Assembly: GCA_039806955.1 (NCBI GenBank)
Contig: JBDHQI010000023.1
Span: forward strand, 1-64,000
DNA: 64,000 nt
Reading direction: 5' to 3'
DNA from: JADLHS01 sp039806955
GTDB lineage: Bacteria; Verrucomicrobiota; Verrucomicrobiia; Limisphaerales; JADLHS01
Positions 26,232 to 35,711 of this stretch are shown here, piece after piece (position 1 is the first letter of the stretch; each line of letters begins with the position of its first letter). The position numbers and the translations under genes were made by a program. Under the pieces are notes generated by a model, which saw only the letters and a program-made list of their open reading frames with translations, searched no databases and was not told the origin of the DNA.

Positions 26232-27263
26232 ATGATTTTTTCTGCCGCGCAGGTAGCCGAACACCTCCAAGGGGAGTTGTTGGGCGACGGTCAAACTCCA
26301 CTCCAAGGCTTCGCGCCCGCCGCCCAAGCGCAGCGCGGAGACCTCACTTTCGCCGAAAATGACGAGTTTTTAACGCGGGCGGAACAATCGGCGGCGACGG
26401 CGATCATCGTCGGCGCGCAAACCACTTCGCGGAGCGGCAAGACGCTGATTCGCGTCAACAACGTCCGGATTGCCTTTGCCCAGGCGCTCGAACTGTTTTT
26501 TCCAGAACCGACCTCGCCGGCCGGCATCCACCCCACCGCCGTCGTAGCGGAATCCGCTCAAGTGGACCTCACAGCGCACATTGGTCCCTATTGCGTCGTC
26601 GGAGAGCGGGCAAAACTCGGTGCTCGGACCATCTTACACGCTTACAATTCCATCGGGGCGGATTCCGTGCTGGGTGCAAGCTGCGTTCTGTTTCCGCACG
26701 TCGTGCTATATCCGCGCTCGGAACTGGGTCAACGCGTGCGGATTCATGCCAGCTCGGTGGTCGGTGCGGACGGTTACGGCTATGTGCTGGACCACGGCGC
26801 CCACCGCAAGGTGCCGCAAATTGGCAACGTCATCATCGGGGACGACGTGGAGATCGGAGCCAACGTCACCGTGGATCGCGGCGCGCTGGGGCCGACAGTG
26901 ATCGGCAAGGGCACGAAGATTGATAACCTCGTGCAAATCGGGCATAACGTCCGGATTGGAGAACACTGCCTGGTCGTTTCTCAGACCGGCATCGCGGGCA
27001 GCACGCAGTTGGGCAACTACGTCATTCTCGCCGGACAGGTGGGGCTGGCTGGGCATTTGAAAATCGGCAACAAAGTGACCGTTGCGGCGCAGTCCGGCGT
27101 GATGCACAACATTCCCGATGGACAGACCGTGCTGGGCAGTCCGGCGTTGCCCGACAAGCAAACCAAGCGACAGATGCTGGCGGTACAAAAATTGCCCGAG
27201 CTGCTGCGCCGCGTCCGGCAGTTGGAGAAAAAACTGGGCGGCCCGGATGCGGACCCCACCTGA
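26232..27263 (+). CDS. lpxD: UDP-3-O-acylglucosamine N-acyltransferase
   Basis: 343 residues, third step of lipid A synthesis. The N-terminal uridine-binding domain (FSAAQVAEHLQGELLGDGQTPLQGFAPA) is followed by hexapeptide repeats from about 100 to 300 (left-handed beta helix, e.g. HIGPYCVVGERAKLGARTIL, IDNLVQIGHNVRIGEH). The catalytic His motif GADGYGYVLDHGAHRKVPQIG and NVTVDRGAL are present. It ends in a coiled C-terminal helix (LPELLRRVRQLEKKL). It overlaps the start region of the following gene closely (2-base gap). Confidence 0.93.
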   Translation: MIFSAAQVAEHLQGELLGDGQTPLQGFAPAAQAQRGDLTFAENDEFLTRAEQSAATAIIVGAQTTSRSGKTLIRVNNVRIAFAQALELFFPEPTSPAGIHPTAVVAESAQVDLTAHIGPYCVVGERAKLGARTILHAYNSIGADSVLGASCVLFPHVVLYPRSELGQRVRIHASSVVGADGYGYVLDHGAHRKVPQIGNVIIGDDVEIGANVTVDRGALGPTVIGKGTKIDNLVQIGHNVRIGEHCLVVSQTGIAGSTQLGNYVILAGQVGLAGHLKIGNKVTVAAQSGVMHNIPDGQTVLGSPALPDKQTKRQMLAVQKLPELLRRVRQLEKKLGGPDADPT

Positions 27264-27265
27264 AA

Positions 27266-28891
27266 ATGTATCTGGCCAAACGGCGGGCAAATCGGAAAAA
27301 TCCCCTTGTGAGGCTATTTCTACGCGGTCTGTTCGTCATCGGTTTCTGGTTGGGCTTGCCGCAACCGAATTTCGCTCAATCTACCAACGCGCCCGCCACG
27401 CTCGTTGAGTTGCGGCAACAGCTCACCGACTTGGTGAATCAGCCGCGTTTTGACGCCGCGCGCTTCGGCATCAAAGCGGTGTCGCTCGAGACCGGACAAA
27501 CCCTGTTCGAGCACGAACCGGGCAAACTGTTCAGTCCGGCTTCCAATTGCAAACTCTACACCATGGCCATGGTACTGGATAAACTGGGCGGTGATTACCG
27601 CCTCCGCACTTCGCTCTACAGCGCCGCCAGACCGGACGCGCGCGGCAATCTGAAAAGCAATCTCATCCTGTACGGGCGCGGAGACCCCACGTTCAACCTC
27701 AAAGCTGGTCAGGGCGATCTGCTTCGCGCGCTGCAACCGCTCGTGGCCGCTTTGACCAATGCCGGCGTGCGTAAAATCTCCGGCGACTTGATTGGCGACG
27801 ATAGTTTCATCGTCGGTTCGCCTTACGGATCGGGCTGGGTCTGGGACGACATGAATTACTATTACGGCGCGGAGATTTCCGCTTTAACCATCAACGACAA
27901 CACGTTGCAACTTTCCGCGCGTCCGGGCGCGAAGCTTGGTGCGCCGGGTCAACTGGAACTCAATCCCCCCACCACTTATATCACTCTGATCAATCAAACC
28001 CGGACCAGCGCCGCCGACAGCCGCCGCGTGATCAATCTTTACCGGCCCGTGGGACAAAACGTGATTTACGTCAATGGCCAACTGCCGCTGAACTCGACCA
28101 ACAAATACTCCGACGACGTCACTTTCAGCAATCCCGCCGGCTTGTTCGTCGAGGTTTTCAAAGCGGCACTCGCGCGCAATGGCGTCAAAGTAACCGGCAA
28201 AACCCGCACGGTCCATTGGCTGGAACGACAGGGCGCACCACTCGACACCAGCCGCTTGATCGAACTGGGCTTTATGGAATCCGCCCCCCTGCGCGAACTG
28301 AACGTGCTCGTGCAAAAACCTTCGCAAAACCTCTACACCGATCTGCTGCTGGCGCATGTGGGGTCACTGGAGCGCGAACGCGCACTCGCCAATCAAACGC
28401 CGAATGACAGCGCCTTATTTGTGGATGCCGCCGGCAGCTCGGGCACTTCGGAAGATTACGGCGTACGCGAGCTGTACAAATTTTTCAGCAAGGTCGGCAT
28501 CAAACAGAGCGACGTTAAATTCGAAGAAGGCTCTGGTCTGGCGCGAAATAACCTGGTGACGCCCAACGCCACCATCCAGTTGTTGCAATTCATGAGTCAG
28601 CATCCGGAAGCGGAAAGTTATTATCAGGCGCTGCCCATTGCGGGACGGGACGGAACCCTGCGCAACCGCCTGAAAGGCACGCGCGGCGAAAACAATGTCC
28701 ACGCCAAAACGGGCACGTTACGCTGGGCGAATTCCACTTCGGGATATCTGACCACGGCCGCGGGCGAAAAGCTGGTGTTCAGTCTGATGTTGAATCGTTA
28801 CACCGCACCCTCGACTCAATACAGCGCACGGGGCGAGCTTGATAAAGCCATTTTGTTGCTCGTCAATTTCACCGGGCGCAGCGATGAATAA
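27266..28891 (+). CDS. D-alanyl-D-alanine carboxypeptidase/endopeptidase (PBP4, S13)
   Basis: 541 residues. A hydrophobic export signal lies at about 15-33. The three penicillin-binding motifs are SNCK (SxxK, in FSPASNCKLYTM), SQNLYTDLLL (SxN) and HAKTGTLRWA (KTG). PBP4-type enzymes cut D-Ala from peptidoglycan side chains and cross-links in the periplasm. Size fits family S13, which has extra domains inserted between the SxxK and SxN motifs. It follows lpxD by 2 bases, so the two envelope genes are co-transcribed. Confidence 0.9.
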   Translation: MYLAKRRANRKNPLVRLFLRGLFVIGFWLGLPQPNFAQSTNAPATLVELRQQLTDLVNQPRFDAARFGIKAVSLETGQTLFEHEPGKLFSPASNCKLYTMAMVLDKLGGDYRLRTSLYSAARPDARGNLKSNLILYGRGDPTFNLKAGQGDLLRALQPLVAALTNAGVRKISGDLIGDDSFIVGSPYGSGWVWDDMNYYYGAEISALTINDNTLQLSARPGAKLGAPGQLELNPPTTYITLINQTRTSAADSRRVINLYRPVGQNVIYVNGQLPLNSTNKYSDDVTFSNPAGLFVEVFKAALARNGVKVTGKTRTVHWLERQGAPLDTSRLIELGFMESAPLRELNVLVQKPSQNLYTDLLLAHVGSLERERALANQTPNDSALFVDAAGSSGTSEDYGVRELYKFFSKVGIKQSDVKFEEGSGLARNNLVTPNATIQLLQFMSQHPEAESYYQALPIAGRDGTLRNRLKGTRGENNVHAKTGTLRWANSTSGYLTTAAGEKLVFSLMLNRYTAPSTQYSARGELDKAILLLVNFTGRSDE

Positions 28892-28934
28892 ACCCCGCCG
28901 TTGACCCGGGAGGGGCAACTGAAACGAGTGCGCC

Positions 28935-29186
28935 ATGAGGCTTTTTGGCTTTGATCTTTTTCCGCCGCGTCACACCCGCAGCCTGATTCACATCCAAACC
29001 GGCGGGGTGCGCGTTTCCGGCGAGACCCTGCTGCCGCAGGTGGTGCAGGCCGTGGCGGAAGTGTTGCAAACCGCGTCCGTCACCCGGGGCTTCATCGCCA
29101 TCAAACCCGATGACACCATCACCTTTTCGCATCATGTGCCGGTGGCGTTGCAGCAGCGCCTCCGCAACGTGATGCTGAATCCCTGA
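28935..29186 (+). CDS. Small conserved-looking protein
   Basis: 83 residues, soluble, one alpha/beta domain by eye (HIQTGGVRVSGETLLPQVVQAVAEVL, then RGFIAIKPDDTITFSHHVPVALQQRL). Codon use matches the neighbours and the gene sits 43 bases after the carboxypeptidase on the same strand. No family recognised. Confidence 0.6.
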   Translation: MRLFGFDLFPPRHTRSLIHIQTGGVRVSGETLLPQVVQAVAEVLQTASVTRGFIAIKPDDTITFSHHVPVALQQRLRNVMLNP

Positions 29187-29286
29187 CGCGCGATGACGGA
29201 TGGGATTAACGCGCCGGATCGGAATTGAAGATTGAACTCACCGCTTTCCCGACAAATAATCCAAGTGCGACTGATCCGTTGCTTTC

Positions 29287-29895
29287 ATGAACGAGTGGAA
29301 CATTCAATCCCGGGCCCGTGCTTGTGCGGCGTGCCAGCGACCGTTTGCCGACCAGCAAACTTATCACACGCTGTTGTTTGATTTGCCGCCGGAACTGCAG
29401 CGCTCGGACGTCTGCGAAACCTGCTGGCAAGAACGTTACGCCGACGCCTCCATCCAAAAAGGCCTGATCTCCCGCTGGCAGGGCACTTACGAACTGCCAC
29501 CGCCGCCCGCGGAGGTCATCAAAAAGGAAAACGCGGAAACTTTATTGAAAAAACTCATCGAACTAAATGATCCGCGCCACATCCCGGCTGGCTACATTCT
29601 GGCCGTGATGCTTGAGCGCAAACGCCTGCTCAAGGTGAAGGAGCAGATCGTACGCGAGGGCCAACGCATTTTCATCTACGAACAACCCAAAACCGGCGAC
29701 GTGTTCACCATCACCGATCCCAACCTGCGTTTGGATCAATTGAACGAAGTGCAACGCGACGTGGCGCACTTGTTGGAGCACGGTTTGAATCCGCCGGACA
29801 CGCCGGAAGCAACCTCCACCGACACCGCGGAATCAGCGGCCACCCCGACCGAGTCGGAAACCGGCGCCACCGTGGCCGCCGCATCCACCAACTAA
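29287..29895 (+). CDS. Conserved hypothetical protein with a Cys4 zinc-ribbon-like start
   Basis: 202 residues. The N-terminus contains ACAACQRPF and DVCETCWQE, two CxxC pairs that could bind zinc. A helical middle part follows (VIKKENAETLLKKLIELNDPRHIPAGYILAVMLERKRLLKVKE), then FIYEQPKTGDVFTITDPNL. The last ~45 residues are an Ala/Thr/Glu-rich disordered tail. It sits directly before rnc (9-base gap), so a role in RNA or translation could be imagined, but that is only context. Confidence 0.8.
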   Translation: MNEWNIQSRARACAACQRPFADQQTYHTLLFDLPPELQRSDVCETCWQERYADASIQKGLISRWQGTYELPPPPAEVIKKENAETLLKKLIELNDPRHIPAGYILAVMLERKRLLKVKEQIVREGQRIFIYEQPKTGDVFTITDPNLRLDQLNEVQRDVAHLLEHGLNPPDTPEATSTDTAESAATPTESETGATVAAASTN

Positions 29896-29904
29896 ACCGC
29901 CGCC

Positions 29905-30624
29905 GTGCCGACCCTTGCTGAACTCCAGACCCGTTTGGCTTATCAGTTTCGCGATCCGCATTTGCTGCAAATCGCCGTGACTCATCCCTCCACGGCGCAC
30001 GAAAAGGGCGTGCCGACCGAGCATAATCAACGGCTGGAATTTCTCGGCGACGCGGTCATCCAACTCATTCTGACGCGTGAATTGTATGAAAAGTTTCCCG
30101 ACTTCGATGAAGGACCGCTGACGAAAGCGCGCGCGCGGCTGGTGAATCGCCGTTCGCTGGCGCACCTGGGACGCGCGCTTGATCTTGGCGCGCATCTGAT
30201 TTTGAGTCATGGCGAGGAAACGCACGGCGGCCGCGAACGCGCCTCCGCCCTGGCTGATGCGTTTGAATCACTGGTGGGCGCGCTGTTTCTGGACGGCGGC
30301 TACGAGACCGTGCGGACGTTCGTGTTGCGGGAATTCACTCCACTCTTAAGCGGCTTGACTCTGCCAATGTCGCTGGATAATCCCAAAGGCGAATTGCAGG
30401 AATTCCTACAGGCCAAATCGCATGACGCCCCCAAATACTCGGTAGCCGCGGCGACGGGGCCGGACCATGATCGCGTCTTTGAATGTGTGGTGCAGCATGG
30501 CGGCGTGGAGTTGGCGCGCGGCACAGGCAAAAGCAAAAAAGACGCGGAAAGCGACGCCGCGCAGAAGGCGCTGATTCAACTGCGTGCGCAGAAAACGACG
30601 CCCCCGGCCGCCACAACGTCGTAA
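29905..30624 (+). CDS. rnc: Ribonuclease III
   Basis: 239 residues from a GTG start. RNase III domain residues 5-145 with the signature HNQRLEFLGDAVIQLI (Glu and Asp metal ligands) and ADAFESLVGALFLDGG; C-terminal dsRNA-binding domain about 155-225 (NPKGELQEFLQAKSHDAPKYSVAAATGPDHDRVFEC... GTGKSKKDAESDAAQKAL). It ends in a Thr/Pro tail. It cuts double-stranded RNA in rRNA maturation and mRNA turnover. Confidence 0.94.
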   Translation: MPTLAELQTRLAYQFRDPHLLQIAVTHPSTAHEKGVPTEHNQRLEFLGDAVIQLILTRELYEKFPDFDEGPLTKARARLVNRRSLAHLGRALDLGAHLILSHGEETHGGRERASALADAFESLVGALFLDGGYETVRTFVLREFTPLLSGLTLPMSLDNPKGELQEFLQAKSHDAPKYSVAAATGPDHDRVFECVVQHGGVELARGTGKSKKDAESDAAQKALIQLRAQKTTPPAATTS

Positions 30625-30761
30625 ACTCAACCTGCCCTGGGAATGCCGGCCAGCGGCTTCGCAGGCCACATTCCGTCATGCTCGCACGTGAAATAAAACC
30701 GCTCGTACCGCGAGGCAAACATCGAGACCGAAGTGCTTTTGCCGGCTCGGTTTTATTACGT

Positions 30762-33700
30762 TTAATTGGCGGATGCTTTGGGTGCGCTCGTGTTCGTTTT
30801 GAACATCGGATTGGCCGCATCACCACCCGAAAGCAGGTACGCCAGGAGATCGAAAATTTCATCCTGATGCAGCGGCGCCAGCAATCCTTCCGGCATCGGC
30901 GAAACGGGGGACGGCTCGATCGTCACCATGTCACTGCGCTTGACGGCGATCACCTGCGCCGGATCGAACATGTTCGGATTCACGTTCACCGCGCCATCGG
31001 GCAGATGATACACAATCCGACCCACCACCACGTCACCGTCGCGCTTGGTGATGCGCACGTTTTGATATAGATCACTGACGGTGCGGCTCGGTTCGATGAT
31101 GGATTCCAGCAACTCGCGCGGACTGAACCGGCCGGCCACCCGGGTCAGGTCCGGCCCGACCGCGCCCCCCTCGCCCGCCACCGCGTGACATTGAAAACAG
31201 GAGGCAGCGGAAAACATTTTGCGACCGCGCTCAAAATCACGTCCCTGCAAATCCGTGACTAACGCGCCCGCCAGCATGGCCACTGTCCAATCGGTCGCCT
31301 GCCGTCCAGCAAAGTATTTGGCTGCCTCATTCCCCGGTGTTTCCGGGGTCGTCAGCATATCCTGCAAAGCGTCGCGTTCGGCGGGGGTCAGATTGGCCAG
31401 CGCGTCGTTTTTGATCATTTTGATGAACCCGCGAAAGCTCGCTCCGCCACGATAGGCGGCAGCGGTTTGAAACCAGCCGAAGTAATCGCGGCGCAGTTGG
31501 GGCGTCCAACCCGTCTTGAGTGCGCGCAGCGATTTGGCCAGATCCATTTGTTCCTCCTGCGTCGGCGCTTCCTGCAGCAGACGCACCGCTACCGCCGCGA
31601 CCCGGGGCGATTGCAGATAAACCAACAGTTCGCAAAGTTGACTGTTCACTTCCCGGGTTTTCCCCGGAAACCACGGCTCCAAATGCGCCAATAATTTTTG
31701 CTGTTGCGCCGCCTCGGGCAGGCCGAAACGCGTCAGGCAAACTGCGTAATTGCGCAGCAGGTCGGATTGCTGTTCCGCGGTCAACCGGATCCAGTCGAGG
31801 CGATCCAATGCGGTTAAAATTTGCCGCTGCAGCGCCAGGTCGGGAGCTGGATCCGTGGACTGACGATGGAATTCGTCCTGACTGGAGCCCCGGCTCAACG
31901 CCAGTAAGGCCGTCATGGCGGTGGCGGGATCGATGGCGTTGAGCGCCCGTTCCCGCCAGGTGGATACAGGCTGCCATTCGAGCGCTACGCGGGCCGCATA
32001 GCGCAAGGTCCGATCGGCATCGCCCAGATATGGCCAGAGGAAATCCACCGCGCCCTCACTCGCGTGTCCATGCAGCGCCTCCAATTTCAAGCGCGTTTGC
32101 TGCGCGGTGGTGAGCGCGGGTTTCGCGGTGAGGGGCGACGTGGCTTCCGTTCCAACGTACGTCACCCGATAGACTCCGGTTTGAATGCGCCAGCCGCCCG
32201 TGATGAAATAAAGCGCGTGATCCCGAGGATGATTCGCAATGGCCACCACCGGCAACGGTACGCCTGAGAGAAAAACTTCCGCCGCGCCGCGATAAGTCGC
32301 GCCCTCGTTCGCCAGCTGCACCGCGTAGATGCGTCCAAACGTCCAGTCGCCGACAAAGAGCGCGTTCTGGTAGCGTTCGGGGAAGCGCGCGCCAAATCCG
32401 AACGCCACGCCCGTGGGGGACCCCGGACCGATGTTTAAAATGCCGGGCACGCTGTCGGGATAGTAGGCGGGCCATTTCCCGCTGCCGTTGCGCCAGCCAA
32501 ATTCCGCGCCGCTGGTGACGTGGCAAATGCGCGTGGGCCGGTACCACGGCGCGCCCACGTCCCATTCCATGTCTGCGTCGTAGGTGAACAGCTCGCCGTT
32601 CCGATCAAACGCCGCGTCGTAAATATTACGAAACCCGCTGGCGACCATTTCCCAATCCTGACCGTTCGGACTCACGCGATAAACCACGCCGCCCGGCGCG
32701 AGCGCTTCCGTCATGAACCCGCCGGCGTCAGGCAACCGTCGCAACAATTGATCTTCGCCCCAATGCAACGGCACGCGCGATGCCTTCAAGGTGGGCGGCA
32801 CGGTTTGGTTTCCCGCAATCACGTAGATGGATTGTCCATCCGGCCCGGGCAAAACTCCGTGCCAACCGTGGTCGCCACCGCCGCCCAACCCGCGCAACAA
32901 CTCCACCGTATCCAACTGGTCATCGCCGTTGGTGTCGCGCACCCGATACAAGCCGCTGGGCGTTTTGCCATTCTTGGAAACCAACGCATACAAAGAGTCA
33001 AACGCCCAGCACAAACCCTGGGCGCCGCTGAGATTCACGTTGATCTTTTCCACCTGCGTCCGCGCCGGGTCCGCGCCCAACGGCGGCGGCGTCAGGCGAT
33101 ACAATCCTTCGTCGTATTGACCGGAAAAAAGCAAACGGCCTTGATCATCCACGCACATGCTGACCCACGACCCTTCCGTCTCCCGGTTGGGCGCGTACAC
33201 CAACTCAACCTGGAAGCCCGGCGGCACGGTCAGTTTCTCCGGTGGCGTGGCGCGGTCTGCCGCTGTGAACTCTTTCAATTTCAAATTGCGAAACTGGACT
33301 TTCATGGGCGGGCCAGGATGCATTTGCAAACCAATCAAACCCCGCGCCGCTGCCTGACCTTCCTGCCGATCCACCGCCTGCGACATTTTGACGCCGTTGA
33401 TGAAAAGTTGGATTTCGGGGCCGCGCGCCACGATGCGATATTGATTCCAATCGTTCGTATGGATGTGCTGAAATAATTCCGCCGCAGTGGCAAAGGAGGT
33501 CGTTTCCTTCTGGCCATTGGCGGCAATAATCACCGATTGACCGCGCATGGCGATCCCGCCACGCTCGTGTTCAAACAGCGCGCCGGTCCATTCCGTGCCC
33601 GCCTCAATGTCGGCCTGATAACCGCGCATGTCCCAATCCTCCACCTCCCGGCTGCGGAATTGCAGACCGGAGTTACCCCTCTGAATACGAAACTCAAAGC

Positions 33701-33974
33701 GCAATTCGAAATCCGCCGGTTCACCGCCACGCCAGATGAGGTAATTATGTTTCGTGCAGGGTTTTTCCGGCGTGCTTTCCGCCGTGATCGCGCCATCCTC
33801 CACCTGCCACCAACCGGGCTTGCCATCCCAACCCTCCAGATCGCGCCCGTTGAAGATCGAAACGAAACCGTCCTGACCCCACGAACTCCAACCCACCGTC
33901 AAACCCAAAAGCAAAATGACCCGGCGCAACCACGCGCGATCGCCCGAAGCGAAAACCAGTTTCAAAGCACGCAT
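30762..33974 (-). CDS. Secreted DUF1080 + PVC dehydrogenase-like propeller + cytochrome c protein
   Basis: 1070 residues. An export signal (about 15-34) is followed by a DUF1080/3-keto-disaccharide hydrolase domain (about 36-235, FVSIFNGRDLEGWDGKPGWW...MHPGPPMKVQFRNLKL). Then comes a sorbosone-dehydrogenase-like beta propeller (about 245-620) and helical HEAT-like repeats (about 640-900). The end is a haem-binding region with CFQCH near 944 and a MPEGLLAPLHQDEIFDLLAYLLSG tail. This architecture is a hallmark of Planctomycetota/Verrucomicrobiota, where such proteins are thought to oxidise sugars outside the cytoplasm and pass electrons to the haem. Substrate unknown. Confidence 0.88.
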   Translation of the reverse strand: MRALKLVFASGDRAWLRRVILLLGLTVGWSSWGQDGFVSIFNGRDLEGWDGKPGWWQVEDGAITAESTPEKPCTKHNYLIWRGGEPADFELRFEFRIQRGNSGLQFRSREVEDWDMRGYQADIEAGTEWTGALFEHERGGIAMRGQSVIIAANGQKETTSFATAAELFQHIHTNDWNQYRIVARGPEIQLFINGVKMSQAVDRQEGQAAARGLIGLQMHPGPPMKVQFRNLKLKEFTAADRATPPEKLTVPPGFQVELVYAPNRETEGSWVSMCVDDQGRLLFSGQYDEGLYRLTPPPLGADPARTQVEKINVNLSGAQGLCWAFDSLYALVSKNGKTPSGLYRVRDTNGDDQLDTVELLRGLGGGGDHGWHGVLPGPDGQSIYVIAGNQTVPPTLKASRVPLHWGEDQLLRRLPDAGGFMTEALAPGGVVYRVSPNGQDWEMVASGFRNIYDAAFDRNGELFTYDADMEWDVGAPWYRPTRICHVTSGAEFGWRNGSGKWPAYYPDSVPGILNIGPGSPTGVAFGFGARFPERYQNALFVGDWTFGRIYAVQLANEGATYRGAAEVFLSGVPLPVVAIANHPRDHALYFITGGWRIQTGVYRVTYVGTEATSPLTAKPALTTAQQTRLKLEALHGHASEGAVDFLWPYLGDADRTLRYAARVALEWQPVSTWRERALNAIDPATAMTALLALSRGSSQDEFHRQSTDPAPDLALQRQILTALDRLDWIRLTAEQQSDLLRNYAVCLTRFGLPEAAQQQKLLAHLEPWFPGKTREVNSQLCELLVYLQSPRVAAVAVRLLQEAPTQEEQMDLAKSLRALKTGWTPQLRRDYFGWFQTAAAYRGGASFRGFIKMIKNDALANLTPAERDALQDMLTTPETPGNEAAKYFAGRQATDWTVAMLAGALVTDLQGRDFERGRKMFSAASCFQCHAVAGEGGAVGPDLTRVAGRFSPRELLESIIEPSRTVSDLYQNVRITKRDGDVVVGRIVYHLPDGAVNVNPNMFDPAQVIAVKRSDMVTIEPSPVSPMPEGLLAPLHQDEIFDLLAYLLSGGDAANPMFKTNTSAPKASAN

Positions 33975-34393
33975 GGAAAACTCCCTTCGGTAACAGAAAA
34001 TATCATCCGTTTGTTAACGCGATGAACCCGCGACAGACACCCGCATGAAACGTCCCAAGACACCTCTGCACCTGTGGTCTCAATCATGCGCGCATGCTAA
34101 CCCATGACGTTTTATGTCGTCGAGCGACATCGTAACGGCTGGTGGGCGGAGATGCTCCGCCATTTTCCATTCCCTTGCCGTCTCGCGGAGATGGTTTGGC
34201 TATTGCAATAAACCGATCTGTGCAGGCTGGCAAGTTGACAACCCGAACGGCCAGGTTGGCCGCTCCATCCAGACCCCAGGGATTCGGCTCTACTTAAAAA
34301 CTCACTCCGCGTTTCAGTTGTGATTTAGGCAGGGACAAGATGGAGCGTGTCCCGCTCTCACAAAGTTGTGCTGCCCCTGCACTTAACCAATCT
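33975..34393. other. Intergenic region, no gene seen
   Basis: 419 bases between two minus-strand genes. It holds small inverted repeats (CGGCCA/TGGCCG near 34250 and GGGACA/TGTCCC near 34332-34352), the latter possibly the promoter or terminator area. No supported coding region. Confidence 0.45.
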
Positions 34394-35710
34394 CTACTGA
34401 AGGCGGCTGCGCAACCGATACAGATGCACGTCCCAGGGATTGAAATGATCGGTGAAGCGACTGTTCTTAACGGGCAAATTCCGGTTTTCACCAATGACTT
34501 CCACGGTGGTTGCTGCGGGGATTCCATCAAGTTGAAAGGTCGCTTCGGTTTGCCCGGAGCGCATACCGACGGCGAATAAATATGTCGCGGCTTCAGGTTG
34601 TTTGACCTGGGTCGCGATCGGCACGTCGGGATTGGACGAGGTCACCTTTACCGCGTTCGTCACCGAGGGATGGTTCAAAACCGGGGCGAGTTCGTGAATC
34701 TGCCGATTGATGGCAGTAATGGCGCTGAGCATTTCAGGATCTGCCAGCAGTGCGGCCTCGACAAACGTGGGCTGGAATTGATGCACGAAGTAGATCAATC
34801 CGCGCGAGCCATGAATCAGCGACATCCAGACCTCCGCGCGCACTTCCTGCGGAGTGGCTTTGCGATCTGGATTGCCGATGTGTGTACATTCGATGCAATT
34901 CCAGACCGGCTGCCGCCCTTCGCTCCACTGTATCAAGCGTTGCACTCCGCGCGCCACGAACCAGAGATTGCCCGCCACGGCGGGGTTGTTATGGACGGCA
35001 GGATAGATATCAAACGAGACCACGTCGCAGCCTTTAAGGTATTCGGGATAATCCTCGGGATGATTGCTGCGTACGCCGCGTCCGGGCCAGCCGTCCCACG
35101 CCACACCCTGCCCGAGATTGAGCAGAACTGGACGGGTGGGATCGGTCGCGCGCAGACGCTGGTAATCCGCCTCAATCTGTGCCGGCGGAATGGGCGGGCC
35201 CCAGCCCGGGCCGTCGCTGCGAGGTTGCGCGTTGTCCGGTTCGTCACCGTGCATCCAAGCGATGATATTGGTGTCGCTCAGATGGCGGCGGGCGACTTCG
35301 TTCTGCTCGCAAATGATATACATCCCGGCCTGCCGCAAAGCGGTTAGTTGCGCTTCGGTCGGTCCCTGCCATAAACCGATATAGGTGTTGATGCCGGCGG
35401 CGCGATAGCGGTGGGCGTTGGCGGGGGCTTGCAGCCAAACAGCGATGGGGAAAAAGTGGGGATCGGTCCACGGTGCATTCGTCCACTGCGGCAGCGTCGT
35501 GGCCGGGTTTCCGGGTGGGGGCGGAACCGCCGAGCTGACCCCGACGAAAAATAGCGTCACGCAGATTGCGCTCAACCACATCCATCGCTTTCCGCCACGA
35601 AGCGCGCGATGTCCGCACAGAATAGAGCAACCAGCAATCAAGCGCTTTGTGGTCTTTGAAAAACTCATTCCATCAAACCCCGACCGATTATTGGAGATTG
35701 ACAAAGCCAT
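34394..35710 (-). CDS. Secreted glycosidase-like protein
   Basis: 438 residues from the ATG at 35710, which lies one base past the stop of the upstream epimerase gene, implying coupling. An internal hydrophobic segment (about 40-60, MWLSAICVTLFFVGVSS) acts as signal or anchor; a shorter start at 35668 would also fit. The rest reads like a TIM-barrel glycosidase: RAAGINTYIGLWQGPTE, NIIAWMHGDEPDNAQ, DVVSFDIYPAVHNNP, IHGSRGLIYFVHQFQPTF. It resembles the putative beta-galactosidase/agarase-like group, though I cannot name the family. No catalytic pair is certain; HGDEPD and the YFV region are candidates. Confidence 0.7.
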   Translation of the reverse strand: MALSISNNRSGFDGMSFSKTTKRLIAGCSILCGHRALRGGKRWMWLSAICVTLFFVGVSSAVPPPPGNPATTLPQWTNAPWTDPHFFPIAVWLQAPANAHRYRAAGINTYIGLWQGPTEAQLTALRQAGMYIICEQNEVARRHLSDTNIIAWMHGDEPDNAQPRSDGPGWGPPIPPAQIEADYQRLRATDPTRPVLLNLGQGVAWDGWPGRGVRSNHPEDYPEYLKGCDVVSFDIYPAVHNNPAVAGNLWFVARGVQRLIQWSEGRQPVWNCIECTHIGNPDRKATPQEVRAEVWMSLIHGSRGLIYFVHQFQPTFVEAALLADPEMLSAITAINRQIHELAPVLNHPSVTNAVKVTSSNPDVPIATQVKQPEAATYLFAVGMRSGQTEATFQLDGIPAATTVEVIGENRNLPVKNSRFTDHFNPWDVHLYRLRSRLQ

Positions 35711-35711
35711 G

